From Daucus carota subsp. sativus (Eukaryota > Streptophyta > Magnoliopsida > Apiales > Apiaceae): a stretch of DNA of 64,000 bases. Below, one piece after another: positions 35,309 through 46,606 of this stretch. Made by a program: the position numbers and the translations under genes. A model generated the notes under the pieces. It saw only the letters and a list, made by a program, of their open reading frames with translations, was not told the origin of the DNA and ran no database searches. Location of the stretch: NCBI RefSeq assembly GCF_001625215.2, contig NC_030381.2, forward strand, positions 46,374,689 to 46,438,688, written 5' to 3'. Numbering within the stretch: the first letter of the stretch is position 1; every line of letters starts with the position of its first letter.

Positions 35309-35720
35309 TAAGAGCAAGTCTAACAATGTTCTAGTAAGTGTCTTATAAATATAATGAAAAATAATGTCCTAGTAATTTAGGACATCATCTTAATATCAAC
35401 TCTAACAACATGTTTTGTTATTGTGCCTTATTATTAAAATAGTAATATATTTAAATTATTATTGGAGGGAAATCAAAAGGAGAGAGGAGATATATGTGTT
35501 GAGATGGAAGGCTAATTATCTATTGATAGAAATGGTTTAACACATGCATAATGGTGCCTAAAAAATAAAGCACTTGTTCGATATCTTCATCATTAGGATA
35601 TTGTTGGAGCACTCATTTGCTTCAAATGCTCTGATACTAAGAGCAAGTCCAAAACTAGCGTCCTATACTGGAATTTAAAGCATTTTATATAAATGAGTGC
35701 TCCAACAATGTCCTAGACAT
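35309..35720. mobile_element. Nested small MITE remnants with a strong hairpin
   Basis: The segment contains two direct copies of AGAGCAAGTC (35311 and 35640) followed by TAACAATG or CAAAAC. It also has an almost perfect inverted repeat of 24-base arms (35595-35618 and 35691-35714, one mismatch) around a 72-base loop. The mixture of AACAATGTCCTAG-like blocks in both orientations suggests one element inside a relative. Boundaries are uncertain. Confidence 0.5.
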
Positions 35721-35870
35721 GTTGAATAGGACATTCATCAAGTGACTTATTTTTGAAACATCAATTTACATGTCCTATTTCACTCCTATCAATAAAAAAT
35801 TTATTTTTCTCACTTTCTGCACATATCTTCTCTCTCATCTTTTCTCTTCCCTCCAATTATAATTCAAATA

Positions 35871-36130
35871 CTCCCTCCGTTTCAAATTAGATGTCCACTT
35901 TTAAAAAATCATATAGTTTAAGAAAAGTGGATTTTGTGAAAAAAGAGGTGCAATAAGTCATTAATTGAACCTAATGTGTGGTGTATGGTTCATCTTGGAA
36001 ATATAAATTTGAAATATGTGGAGGAGAATTGATTTTGGAAATATAAATTCACATTGAAAGTTGAAGTGGACAAGTATTTTGAAACAAATTATTTTTTCTA
36101 AAGTGGACATGTATTTTGAAACGGAGGGAG
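35871..36130. mobile_element. Stowaway MITE (a)
   Basis: The ends are CTCCCTCCGTTTCAAA and, at the right, TTTGAAACGGAGGGAG, a 16-bp perfect inverted repeat. TA flanks both sides (35869-35870 and 36131-36132), the Tc1/mariner target site. No coding sequence. Perfect ends suggest it is fairly young. Confidence 0.85.
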
Positions 36131-36272
36131 TATAATATTATATTAATCATAAGACATATTGTTGAAATTCATATACAAAAATCATGTCTTAAATCACTAT
36201 GACACTATATATTATTATTATATACTTATATATAATAAGCGTAAGGGAGATAATTTGGGATTTTAAAAGATA

Positions 36273-36482
36273 CTCCTTCCATTCCACCCAATTCTTTACA
36301 TTCTTTACATTGGGTTTAAGCACAAAGGTTAATAATTATGTATAAAATAATAAAAAAAGAGAAAGAAAAGTGGGTGAAGTAGTGAGACCCATTAATTATT
36401 TTAGGATAGTTTTGTAATGTAAAAAAAATGAGTGGGACGTCTAAAAAAGAAAACGATAAAAAACCTGGTGAGATGGATGGAG
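36273..36482. mobile_element. Stowaway MITE (b), next to a SAUR promoter
   Basis: Ends CTCCTTCCAT and, at the right, ATGGATGGAG, flanked by TA on both sides. It ends 63 bp before the TATA box of the SAUR gene at 36655. Stowaway elements do not carry genes; a regulatory effect is only possible, not shown. Confidence 0.75.
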
Positions 36483-36545
36483 TAGTATACAAATACAACT
36501 AAAAAAATACAAATAATCAAAAACGGTACTCTTGTCCTTTGGTTC

Positions 36546-36552
36546 TATAAAA
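36546..36552 (+). promoter_or_regulatory. TATA box of SAUR 36655
   Basis: TATAAAA, 109 bases before the start codon, a spacing like that of the other SAUR genes in this window (95-113). Confidence 0.7.
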
Positions 36553-36654
36553 GTACATTCCCTTTTCCAAATACTCCCACTCTCTTTCTCACACTTCACT
36601 CTCACTACTCTCACTCTGTTTTTCACATTTATCTCTATTTTTCCCCGCCGGACA

Positions 36655-37047
36655 ATGGGAAAGTGCAACCAAATCCGGCAAATAGTCCGACTCAGACAAC
36701 TCCTCCGGCGCTGGCGCCACTCCTCTCCTCGTTTCATCCCCTCCGACGTACCCGCAGGACACGTGGCCATCACCGTAGGCAGCGGCCACACGAGATTTAT
36801 CGTGCGCGCGACGTACCTGAACCACCCCGTCTTTAGGACGCTACTGGCCCAAGCTGAAGAAGAGTATGGGTTTTGTCACCAAGGCCCACTAGCTATTCCT
36901 TGTGACGAGTCTGTTTTTCTCGACATTTTGCGACTTGTAACTCGCTCTGACTCGTCGAGTAACTCAGCTCGAGTTGATGATCTTCCGATGCGCTGCCACA
37001 GTATTGGCTTTTGGGGTGAGCAATCTCGGCCACTGCTGTTGAGTTGA
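36655..37047 (+). CDS. SAUR family protein, long C-terminus
   Basis: Intronless, 130 residues. The N-terminus MGKCNQIRQIVRLRQLLRRW is the basic segment of a distinct SAUR branch (KxRxIVRLRQMLRRWR type). The core is VPAGHVAITVGSGHTRFIVR, ATYLNHPVFRTLLAQAEEEY, GFCHQGPLAIPCDE, and an acidic Ser-rich tail of about 30 residues follows. SAURs are early auxin-responsive proteins that inhibit PP2C.D phosphatases and so activate plasma membrane H+-ATPases and cell expansion (family knowledge). It is GC-richer than its surroundings. The start is the first ATG after the TATA box. Confidence 0.93.
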   Translation: MGKCNQIRQIVRLRQLLRRWRHSSPRFIPSDVPAGHVAITVGSGHTRFIVRATYLNHPVFRTLLAQAEEEYGFCHQGPLAIPCDESVFLDILRLVTRSDSSSNSARVDDLPMRCHSIGFWGEQSRPLLLS

Positions 37048-39011
37048 CTCGGACGAGTTTCCCACCACTACTAACCATATAGTAATATAATATTATATAT
37101 ATTTTTGCTTGGGAAGATGGAATTTTAGGCTTGTAGCTCAAACGAGCAAATCCCGAGTTAGTTAACAACCGGATTAATTATATATATTATTTATCTTATT
37201 GTATTGTACTATAATCTACATCTTGCTATGTAAATTATTTATGATTGAATATTTAAATATTCAAGTAAAAATGAAGATCTGTGTATTATTAAATATAGTC
37301 AAATGCTTTAAGTAAATTTATAATGTATATTTTGGTCATCCGGATAGTGGCAGAATTATTTCAGATAATTAGAAGCTGAATTTGTACTAAATGTTCAAAC
37401 ATAGGAATTATAAAATTAGAGTTGTGCCTGTAGTTAGAGTGAAAACTCCTTAAAAATAATGTTGTAAATGGGATTAATCGAGACTTAATTATATAATTAA
37501 AATTTTAATCAATAGTTATCGAACCAATTATCATATAATCAGTGGTTAACGAGATTAATCATCAATTTTTCAAATTATGTTCAACAATTATAAAGAAAAT
37601 TGAACTTGAAAAAACTAATCTTGAAACACTTTTCGGACTGGTTGTCAAATAGACAAATACCTTTTTTGAAAAAATAAATAGACAAATACTTGAATACGGG
37701 AATAAAAAAGCATATGTGCATGTCTGTTCACGCACATGGAAGTGCTAGCCCGTGATGATAATTTTCGTAAAACTAGTGGTATGAATTATTGAATTATCTT
37801 GTTTTTGGGTACGCTATTGCTGTAAATTTGTACGGATATATTGTTTAAAGGACCAAAGCTTTTTTGAGATTCACATATCTTGGGTAAATCCAAATCTGAC
37901 TTTGGGTATGGATCGGAAGTATCCGAAACCAGTACTTTGGAAAGCACAATGCTACTCAGATAAAGGAGAATTTTTCGTAATAAGTTATTGAGGACGAGTG
38001 TTAACGGAAATTGGTGAAAAATGAAATCTGTAAATAATCCTCTGAAATGCTGATCTGGAAATTCTTGTGTCGAATATATAACCAGAAAAAAGTTGAGATG
38101 GATGACTTCCCGTTCTCATTAAAAGTCATTTTAGAACAAATTATCATGCCAAGAAGATGATGACCAGCACAACCATGTCAAGAGGATGATCCATAAAATA
38201 CTATTTTATTTTACATTGGTGCTCGTATTGTCAAAGCTCTTATTGTTAAAATGCTCAAAGAAAAGAAAAATATTAATATGAACATTCGACGAAAAATAAT
38301 TTGATAATAACTTTTACAAATATAAAAGAGGAAAATGCTTGGATACGTATTTAGATCCATTAACTATAAATTAATGATAATTTTATAGTATGATTTAATC
38401 TTTCATATCATGTAAACGTTCCGGTATAACAGTCGCACTGTAATCAGAAGTATCAGTTCCTATAAAATATTTAAGATAAAATTATGTAGAGAAGGTTAAA
38501 TATTTCGAATGGTCACAAATTTCGAGACGAAAAAATATATCTATACACTAAACTAAAACATTCATTCCAATTTCCATCAGTGTACAAATCGTACTGTGGC
38601 ACCACCTTATTCTGTACGACTGTCCCCTATTTTCTTTGCAAACAATGAAACTTGCATGCACCTGTTCATCATTGTGTTGTACACTTGTATCAATCCTATT
38701 ATTCTTTGTCGTAAAATATTGCATGACTATATTTAGCTAAGGTTAAGTAATACCATCCGATATATTTTATTGGCACGTATAAATAAATGGGTCAGGATCT
38801 AATATCAAGACATATTATTAGCAAAAAGAACTGATCGATGGTTAATATTAGGTTTTCTGATTCATAATGTATGGATAATAATTTTTTTTAAAAAAAAATC
38901 TTCTTTTTTTTTTTTTACTCTAAACATGTGTTAGTCGTCTAGTGGTCTGAACGAATGTCCTAAATTCTGTAAAAAAAGAAAAAAAAACGAATGTCCTAAA
39001 TAAATTGAATA

Positions 39012-39315
39012 CTCCCTCCGTCCCCCTCAATTGTTTACATCGGAGGGGGACACGGAGACCAAGACAATGTATGAAAAATTAGTAAAGTTAGATGAAAAGT
39101 GGGTAAAATGGCGGGACCTACCAATATTTAATAATAGATTTGAGATAGTGGAGTAAAGTAGTGGGTGTAATAGTAGTTTTTATTGTTAAATATGAGATTG
39201 TAGGGGAAGATAGTGGGTGTAATGATGGGAAAAATTTACTATTTATAATAACGTAAAGAAATGAGAGGGACATCCTAAAATAATAACTATGAAGAAATGA
39301 GTGGGACAGAGGGAG
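39012..39315. mobile_element. Stowaway MITE (c)
   Basis: CTCCCTCCGTCCC at the left and GGGACAGAGGGAG at the right, TA on both sides (39010-39011 and 39316-39317). About 300 bp, no coding sequence. Confidence 0.8.
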
Positions 39316-39994
39316 TAGAAAACAGCATAGAAATAATGAATCGCCGCAGCCAAGTATAATCCTCTATCTTGTCGACTAGTGTGACATTAACCTCTCTAAT
39401 CATATGAGATTAGGAAACCGTCGGTTTGTGTTTATTAGCTGTACGTAATTACTCTATTAGCATACTATATAATATCTTTCTCTTTTAGCAGAAGATTCGA
39501 TAGAAAGGGACAATCTACAGACTTCATAATCAAGCTATTGTTAATTACTGTACTAATTAGTTGCATGCACGCTCATAATCTGAGCAAATAGTATGTGGGA
39601 AGCCTTGATCAAGTTGGTTTCCATCTACGTTTTGACTTGGGAGTTATATTAGCTGTGCGCACAGTTGCAGATAGTACTTGCTTCATGTTTTGCTTGCAGA
39701 AAATATATGAGAAAGTGATATAGATTGGTTTTCCTGGACTGTGTGACTATAATTGAGTTTTGTCAAGCATAATCAAAGCCAACAGATTGCTTGATTTCAG
39801 TGAAGCCAGACAGCTATATAGTGCTTGTTTGGACATGGATTCAAACGGTCTTAACTCCCAAATTTCGCGGTGCTCAGATTATTAGTATTCTTGTTGGAAA
39901 AAAGAAGTTGGACTTTCTTTTGCTCTTTACATTCTCATGATTTAAATAAATATAGGCTTTCGGTGTTGAAATATATTCGTCCGGTAAAAATATA

Positions 39995-40231
39995 CTCCCT
40001 CCATTTCAAATAATAGTTGTTTTGACTTCCTATATGTAATTTGAGATATAAAAAAAAACATATTTTCATATATTATCTTTTCAAAAGAAAAAAAAATCCT
40101 GAATAAAAATTTAACATCCATATTTTTATTCAGAAAAATAGAATTTGAAAAATAATGTGTTAAATTACATTTTTTTCATTTAAAAGTATGTGTCAAAAAT
40201 CAAAATAACTATTATTTTATGATGAAGGGAG
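39995..40231. mobile_element. Stowaway MITE (d)
   Basis: CTCCCTCCATTTCAAATAAT at the left and ATTATTTTATGATGAAGGGAG at the right, TA on both sides. The inner arms also pair (AATAGTTGTTTTGA with TCAAAATAACTATT). No coding sequence. Confidence 0.75.
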
Positions 40232-40459
40232 TAAATATGAAAATTTCTGATAATTAATTAAAATCAACATATGATGAATATATACAGATCAAATTATAAT
40301 ATATATGAAGTAAAATTTTAATTAAATCAATGCTTATTTGACATGACGAATTGCACACCATATACAATTCGTTTGTCTCAGGAGTATCAGCTAGTTTTAA
40401 GATCTTCTCTATGTATCGAGGTGCGCAGCTATGTAACTGGTCTTACCGATTTTGTTGTA

Positions 40460-40712
40460 CTCCCTCCGTCTCTAAATACTTTATTTGTATTTTTCACGTT
40501 TGGCAACACACACTTTTGATCGTTAATATCTTTCATTTCGTATTAGTATTAAATATAAAAATTTCACCGTATTAAAGTACTCGTGAATACGAATCTAACA
40601 AGATCACTCATGACTATATTTAATTTTATAGATTAGATAAATTAGTAATTTGTCTCATGTTATGAACAATATCGACATCACAAACAAGAAAAGAAAAAAG
40701 AAACGGAGGGAG
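40460..40712. mobile_element. Stowaway MITE (e)
   Basis: CTCCCTCCGTCTC at the left and AAACGGAGGGAG at the right, TA on both sides (40458-40459 and 40713-40714). No coding sequence. Confidence 0.8.
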
Positions 40713-41357
40713 TAATATATTTATGGTTTATCAGGAAAAAGTACAATTCGTTTGTCTTCATCTGAATAATTTACGAGTTCGTTTGTCTTTATTTATGCGA
40801 ATGAGCTTGAAAAACGGACTCTATTTTGGATACGCTATAAAGACTTGAAAACAGTCGGAAGAAGATTTTAAACTTCAATCAAAATTTGCTCAATCTTTTG
40901 TGGGGCTTCAAGCTAGAGAAATTTCTTCTCAAACAGCTCATAGCATTAGGAAAGTTATTGACAAAGACTGGATCAAAACAATGCTTTTCGAAAATTTATT
41001 TGATTATACGCGTTGAAGTGACTCATTCTCTCATGCGGAGTTCAGGGCTCATTCCACATTTCTTTCATTTTTGGGAGTTCATTTTTAGATTCAAAAGTGT
41101 ATCACTGACCGTCTATTTCGGTACAAAAAATTATTTTGTGTATATAATTAAATTTAATATGAGAATATTGGAGATCATAGGTACTCGAACACGAGTCTCT
41201 CACAAGACTAAATTAATCTTGATTTTTATATCATATTAAATGATTAGTTTTTCTATAAGTGTTTCGTATCTATGATTAAATATGAAAATATATAAAGACT
41301 TACTAAAGTCTCCGACATTATAAATAATCCTAGTTCTTTAAAAGTGTTGGAACAGTG

Positions 41358-41580
41358 TGGCTGTTTGGCAAAGACTGCTTATGGTTTTCTTATAGGAAAC
41401 CGACTTCTAGTGTAAAAAATCAGAAGCATTTATAAAAAATTGAGAATGTTAATTTTTGTTCCATGACTTTTTTTAAAACAATTTAATCATTTATAAGTCT
41501 TAATTTAATTATCACTTTTGGTCCACATTTTTATTTTAAGAAAAAAACATTTTTTTTAAAGATTACCCGGACAACCCCAA
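41358..41580. mobile_element. Diverged hAT-type MITE, relative of 2423-2672
   Basis: It carries CATTTATAAGTCTTAATTTA and a terminal GGCTGTTTGGCAAAGACTGC block. The order is inverted relative to 2423-2672, which contains AAATTAAGACTTATAAGTGG. Ends are degraded. Confidence 0.4.
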
Positions 41581-43590
41581 TGACTTATACATTCACGATC
41601 GTGTGCCTCTGTACCTGAGATGGGCTCTGTTTCGATCTGTCCTGCCTTGATCCCGTAAAAAAAGTGGTATTTGAATCTATTGGGATCGGCTAATCGGGTA
41701 TATTTCATGTTAAAATGTTAGACCTGTAAGCTAATTTAGTTATTACTATTACAGAATATTACTGTATTACATGAAAATTACAAATTAACAAAAAGAAGTT
41801 GCATTCTACTTCTGTGAGGAAGAATGTAGGAAAATGCTAATTCTGAAACATATTTAATACGCGTTTATAATATAGTTTGTCAAAGCTAATTAACGAAGAT
41901 TGTTCCTTTAGGACGAGTAACCAATTTTTATATTAAAATCTAAGACAATTTTGTATTATTATTCATAAGAAATTAAAATAAAATTGATTATTAGGAATTG
42001 TTACATGTGTTTGTGTCACGTTTATATATTGTGCCACGGCAGTGCCCCTCAGAATCCGTAGACTCTGACCAATGACGACACACCCATAGTCTGCACTCTG
42101 CAGCTAATTTCTGTTACAAGCAAACTCTTATTTATATATCTATATTAAATAAATTAAATGCAATTTTATTTAATTAATCATGTAATAAACTCGCCTCACG
42201 TATGTAAGTCGTTGAGATATTCATACAAAATTATTAAAATTATATTACATTTGCATGAAAATTTAAATTACTATTACATATTAATATAAATAAATGACCA
42301 TTATTTTAAATCTTGACGACTAAATTTATATGAAATATTAATGATTTGGGGATGTCACCGATTATCAAATTATCAAATAAAAATTACGAGTATGGGCTTT
42401 TGAACAGAGATAAAGCATATCACTGGCCTATCCCGTTTTTCTTGAAAGCAGGTCTGTTATATTTTGGACGGCCCAACACCCATCATTAGTATTTTAGTTG
42501 TAATCTTTTTTAGATCAGTTTCTTGGACCAAGTACAATTGTGTCCTAAAAAATGTCATGAACTAAAATTTACAGCATTATATATATATATATATATCAAT
42601 GTTATTTTAGAAATTAGAAACCATTCTTTAAATCACTGTTTATATCCACATACATCACTAGTTTCTATGCTGTTAATCACTATTTTATACAGTATATTCA
42701 TCAGTTTTTATTTTTAATAATTGAGAAAATTTACTTATGATTGCCATTGGTAGTCGATTATCGATAATCAATTATAGTTGGAGAAGGTCTATGATGATAG
42801 CAAATGACGGGATGAGGTGTGTGATAATTTTAGATAGTCATTATAGTGGTAAGTTATGATGACGAACGATGGTAGACAAATTATGATTGTAAGTGAAGGC
42901 GGCAGTAGTGGAAGGGGTTGATAATAATGCCGGGAGGGTTATCAATGTAGTATAATTGAAGATGATAAAGATATACGTTGTATATATGTGTATTTATATA
43001 TCTATATTTTTCAGATTTTGCGAATATATATTAGTGATTCTGATATACAAATGAGTGATTTTTGTAGTTAACAACAGTGATGAAAAACTGGCCAAGGACT
43101 AGTTTCTAGGCTAATTTAAAGTGGAGTAAACCCGTATATATATAAATATTTTAACAATGCTCTAATGGTGTCTTAAAATCGAAACCGCATTCATTAGAAT
43201 CGGTTTGGTTTTAGCTTTTCAATTTCACTTCGATTAGGTTTTATACAATTTCAATTTTTTTAGTTGTTACCGGTTTCGATTTCAGTTTCAATTCAATGTT
43301 ATGCTCTGTCCCCGTGAAAACAGGCAAATAAAGATAAATAAACAATGCTCAAATACCAATAGAAAAGCAGCTGCAAGTACAGTTCTGTGAGACTATGTAC
43401 AATAGTTAGTCTAAGATGCAAATCAAACGAAAGCTTGTTGGCCATGGACTAGAACTTCTCCTATCTATGCTTGTGAACAAGAATAATGCATGAACATGAC
43501 TGATAGAAGGCATCACGTAGAAACATATTTTAAAAAAATAAAATCAAACATAAAGAAGATTCAGCCATCATCTCTCGTAAAACTTAAAAC

Positions 43591-43869
43591 TCAACCAACT
43601 ATTATCAACGAGGTAAGTGACTCGAAAACTCTTTCTTCGCATGGAATGGTGAGTCCCCTGTCATGATCAAATCCAAACTCCTCTTCAGCGCGACGAAGCA
43701 GGCCTTGAAACTCCGGATGCCTCAAGAATGAAATAGGAACTACGTGTCTAGTTCGATTTTCTCCCACATAAACTGCAAAGTGGCCTTTTGGTACATCCGT
43801 TGGGCGGTTGTGGGCGTTTTGTTTCTTCCCTAGGCTCGAGCATTTCTTAAGGATTTGTTTGATTGCCAT
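43591..43869 (-). CDS. SAUR50-type small auxin-up RNA protein
   Basis: Intronless, 92 residues, starting [18 protein letters not shown]. The core is [58 protein letters not shown]. The N-terminal [14 protein letters not shown] is the signature of the SAUR50/SAUR12/SAUR16 branch (At4g34760, At2g21220, At4g38860 by recall), consistent with the conserved gene block here. A TATATATA box at 43925-43934 lies about 60 bases upstream of the start. Same role as other SAURs: auxin-responsive growth through PP2C.D inhibition. Confidence 0.94.
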   Translation of the reverse strand: MAIKQILKKCSSLGKKQNAHNRPTDVPKGHFAVYVGENRTRHVVPISFLRHPEFQGLLRRAEEEFGFDHDRGLTIPCEERVFESLTSLIIVG

Positions 43870-43924
43870 GTAGCTTGCGACAAATGAAGTGTGTACGGTT
43901 TTGAATGAAAATCTAAGGGAGGAA

Positions 43925-43934
43925 TATATATATA
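43925..43934 (-). promoter_or_regulatory. TATA box of SAUR50-type gene
   Basis: An alternating TATATATATA run on the minus strand, about 60 bases before the start codon. Confidence 0.55.
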
Positions 43935-44261
43935 GAGCAGAAAAGTGAGGGATTCCAAAAATATTTATGAAGATGAAAGAGATTAGGAAGAGGCAAAGTG
44001 TGGGGAGGGGGACAGAGCAAAGGACATGCCACGGGCTGTTGAGGGGGTCCGTTTGTGCGGGATATTGTGGACGAATCTTTATACTTTTGACTTGTCTTTA
44101 TCTTTCCTTGGGTTTACAAGAGGCGCTTCTGCATTCTGATGTTATGACACACATGTGGTAGGACCGATTAATCATAATATTCCTCTTTTTAGCTAACTTA
44201 AACATAATATTAAACACCTCCAAAGATAAAATGTGATGCATTAGTCATCACTATCATTTTT

Positions 44262-44690
44262 TCTGGGAAAAAGACTCAAATATCACTGTTAGAGAATATT
44301 ATCAAATTTAACACTTGACAATCCATAACGTTGATCGTTATTCCGTTACTTCAAAACACTAGATTGTCAAGCGTTTTGTAACTCTAAAAGCTATTTCATC
44401 ATCGTCAGGCGTATTGTAATTCTAAACGCTATTTCATCACATTTCAACTTCAAAACATAAGATCGTCTAGCATTTTGTAGTGATTTTTAAAGTTAAACGC
44501 AATACGATATTGCGTTTTTCTCCAAAAATCAAAACGCTGGAGTATCTGACGTTAGTAAATGGTATTTTGGAACATTTTTCACTAATTTGAGATAAGAAAT
44601 TTTAAAATAATGACATGCTAATTTAAACCATGTTATAGGTATTCATATGAAAGTTTAGGTCTAAGAGAGGAGTTTTGAGGGTTTTTTCCC
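44262..44690. mobile_element. Possible Mutator-like MITE
   Basis: The left end GGGAAAAAGACTCAAATAT resembles the reverse of the right end (GGGAAAAAACCCTCAAAACT on the minus strand). Inside, AAAACGC-like blocks recur. A target duplication was not identified. Confidence 0.4.
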
Positions 44691-45878
44691 CCCGGTGATC
44701 AGCTTAAAAAGTCTAATCTTGTGGATCCTCCTGATCCAGTCATCCAGGCTCCTTGCATAGATAATAATGGTCCAAATTCAAATACATAAATGAGGCATAA
44801 CTGTAAATTGAAAGGGTATAGACCTTTATTTGAATCACATCAAACATATCCCTGTTCCTGTCACACTTATTAGTTATTCGGACTCAGTCGTGACCAAAAT
44901 TGAACGTGCCACTGTTTTCTTTCAAGATATATTTGCAACGTAGAAATGATACCAATTGTAGCAGCTATTATATTTACCGATAGTGCAACAGTTACATTTT
45001 TGGTTCAAGATAGCTAAATCTTATACATCTTGGAGCGTATATACGACATCAGAATGTTCACGGGCATGAAAAGAATCTAGAGGTACTTGTTGTGCTGCAA
45101 TATAAACATACGGTAAGAATCTAGAGGTACTTGTAGCTCCGAAATTTAACTTTACACAGCTTGTACGTTGCCAAGGTCTTGGTTCTTTATTAAGCTTCCT
45201 GGTTCTAAAAAGATTTCTGGCTCCGGATGTTTGTTTAACTTTACACCTTCAACGAACAAACCCTTATGGTGCACATATACAGATATCATTTTATACGTTG
45301 AACTTTTATTAAGTATCACTTCTGGCCAGCTAGCCTAGTGGCTGAAGTATGTACCTGTTTTAAATATCTGTACCCACTAGCAGAATTTTCTGGGCCAGTC
45401 TCCGAATGTGGTCCTTGAACTGAACTATCAAATGGGAGGCAGAAACAGAGCAGTTATGATCTGATTAGGAACTGGTTTGGAAGGAGCACCACATTGAAGA
45501 GAAAACTTGTGTATGCATGTTCTATGGCTAAACAGAGTTAATGCTTGATATGGAGTTGTCCGACAGATATGTATTCACCTTTTTGTTCTACTCATACATG
45601 TTCCTTTTGACGACAAACATTCCACGAGCCCAAACTTGCAGCTGTTTATTTGAAGAATCAACAATTTGGATAAATCCGCCTGTCATCAAATTTCCAGTTA
45701 TGAGATTCATGTACTATATATATCATACAGAATTATTCTTCTTGACAGCAAACCAAACAAATTGAAGCAAATATATCTATTACTGCTCTTTGACATGATA
45801 GGAATCAGATAATTAAATCCTAGACTTCTCGACTCCTAGAAAGGCCGTTATTCAGAATACTACATGCTTAATATAGTA

Positions 45879-46123
45879 CTCCCTCCATCCCCCCTGAATT
45901 GTATACACTGGGGGACAGGGACTCAGCAGTCGGCACGCACTTTAATGCTCTTGTAAAGTATTGTTCTATAACTTAAAATTAAGATTTTTTTTTTCCTGAA
46001 TAAAAATTTAACACTAGAAAGATAAAATTTTAAAATTGAGTTATAGAACTATACTTTATAGAAGCATTAAAGTGCATGCCGAGCAGTGAAAAAAACGTAT
46101 AAAAATGAGTGGGACGGAGGGAG
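45879..46123. mobile_element. Stowaway MITE (f)
   Basis: CTCCCTCCATCCCCC at the left and GGGACGGAGGGAG at the right, TA on both sides (45877-45878 and 46124-46125). The arms pair internally (GCACTTTAATGCT and AGCATTAAAGTGC). It is the best preserved member of the family to which the fragments at 1312 and 2108 belong. Confidence 0.8.
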
Positions 46124-46547
46124 TAATATTTATACTAAAATATATATATACACCAAAATCAATAAATGTACTACAAGGAAAAGGTTGTCATGATGAAAAA
46201 AAGGACATACTCTATCCCGACCATCTTAGAATTTCACCCAGTATGAGACTAATTGAAGCTTTGTATTTGATTATTTAAACACTGTTACTTGTACCAAATC
46301 CAGAGTTTTTAATTGAAATCCAAATTTCAAAACAGGTTATAGGAAAGTTTGTATGCATGTGATTAAACTTAATGTGCAATTGTGATTCAGTGCATATTAC
46401 AAGGGCAGCTAAGCAGTGCCTATTTATAATTCAATTTTACTAAAGGTGGATATATACTAGATAACAAAAGGAACTGTACAGCAACTCTAGATCTGTGCAA
46501 GGATGATGATTCATGATACTATAAACTAACACTGCGGCTCAAATAAG

Positions 46548-46548
<1 letters not shown>

Positions 46549-46603
<55 letters not shown>
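46549..46603. repeat. (TA)n microsatellite, about 27 units
   Basis: An uninterrupted alternating TA run of 55 bases, likely to vary in length between individuals. Confidence 0.95.

Positions 46604-46606
<3 letters not shown>

Larger units (their letters stand above)
37048..43590. other. Long AT-rich gap with several MITEs
   Basis: Besides the elements listed separately (39012-39315, 39995-40231, 40460-40712, 41358-41580), there is low-complexity sequence, a TA microsatellite at about 42573-42595 and a GA/TGAT-rich stretch near 42720-42980. A 117-codon frame at 40886-41239 has no ATG at its first codon and no recognisable domain. I see no gene. Confidence 0.5.

Noticed and set aside
40886-41239. 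117-codon plus-strand frame in the Stowaway-rich gap
   Set aside because: No ATG at its first codon, composition like random AT-rich translation, no domain.
42720-42990. GATGATAG-rich, oddly biased stretch
   Set aside because: Could be a decayed repeat, but no unit, end or duplication could be defined by eye.
45321-45385. Second A-box-like stretch (TAGCCTAGTGGCTGAAG)
   Set aside because: No B-box follows at the right distance, so a SINE or tRNA is not supported.
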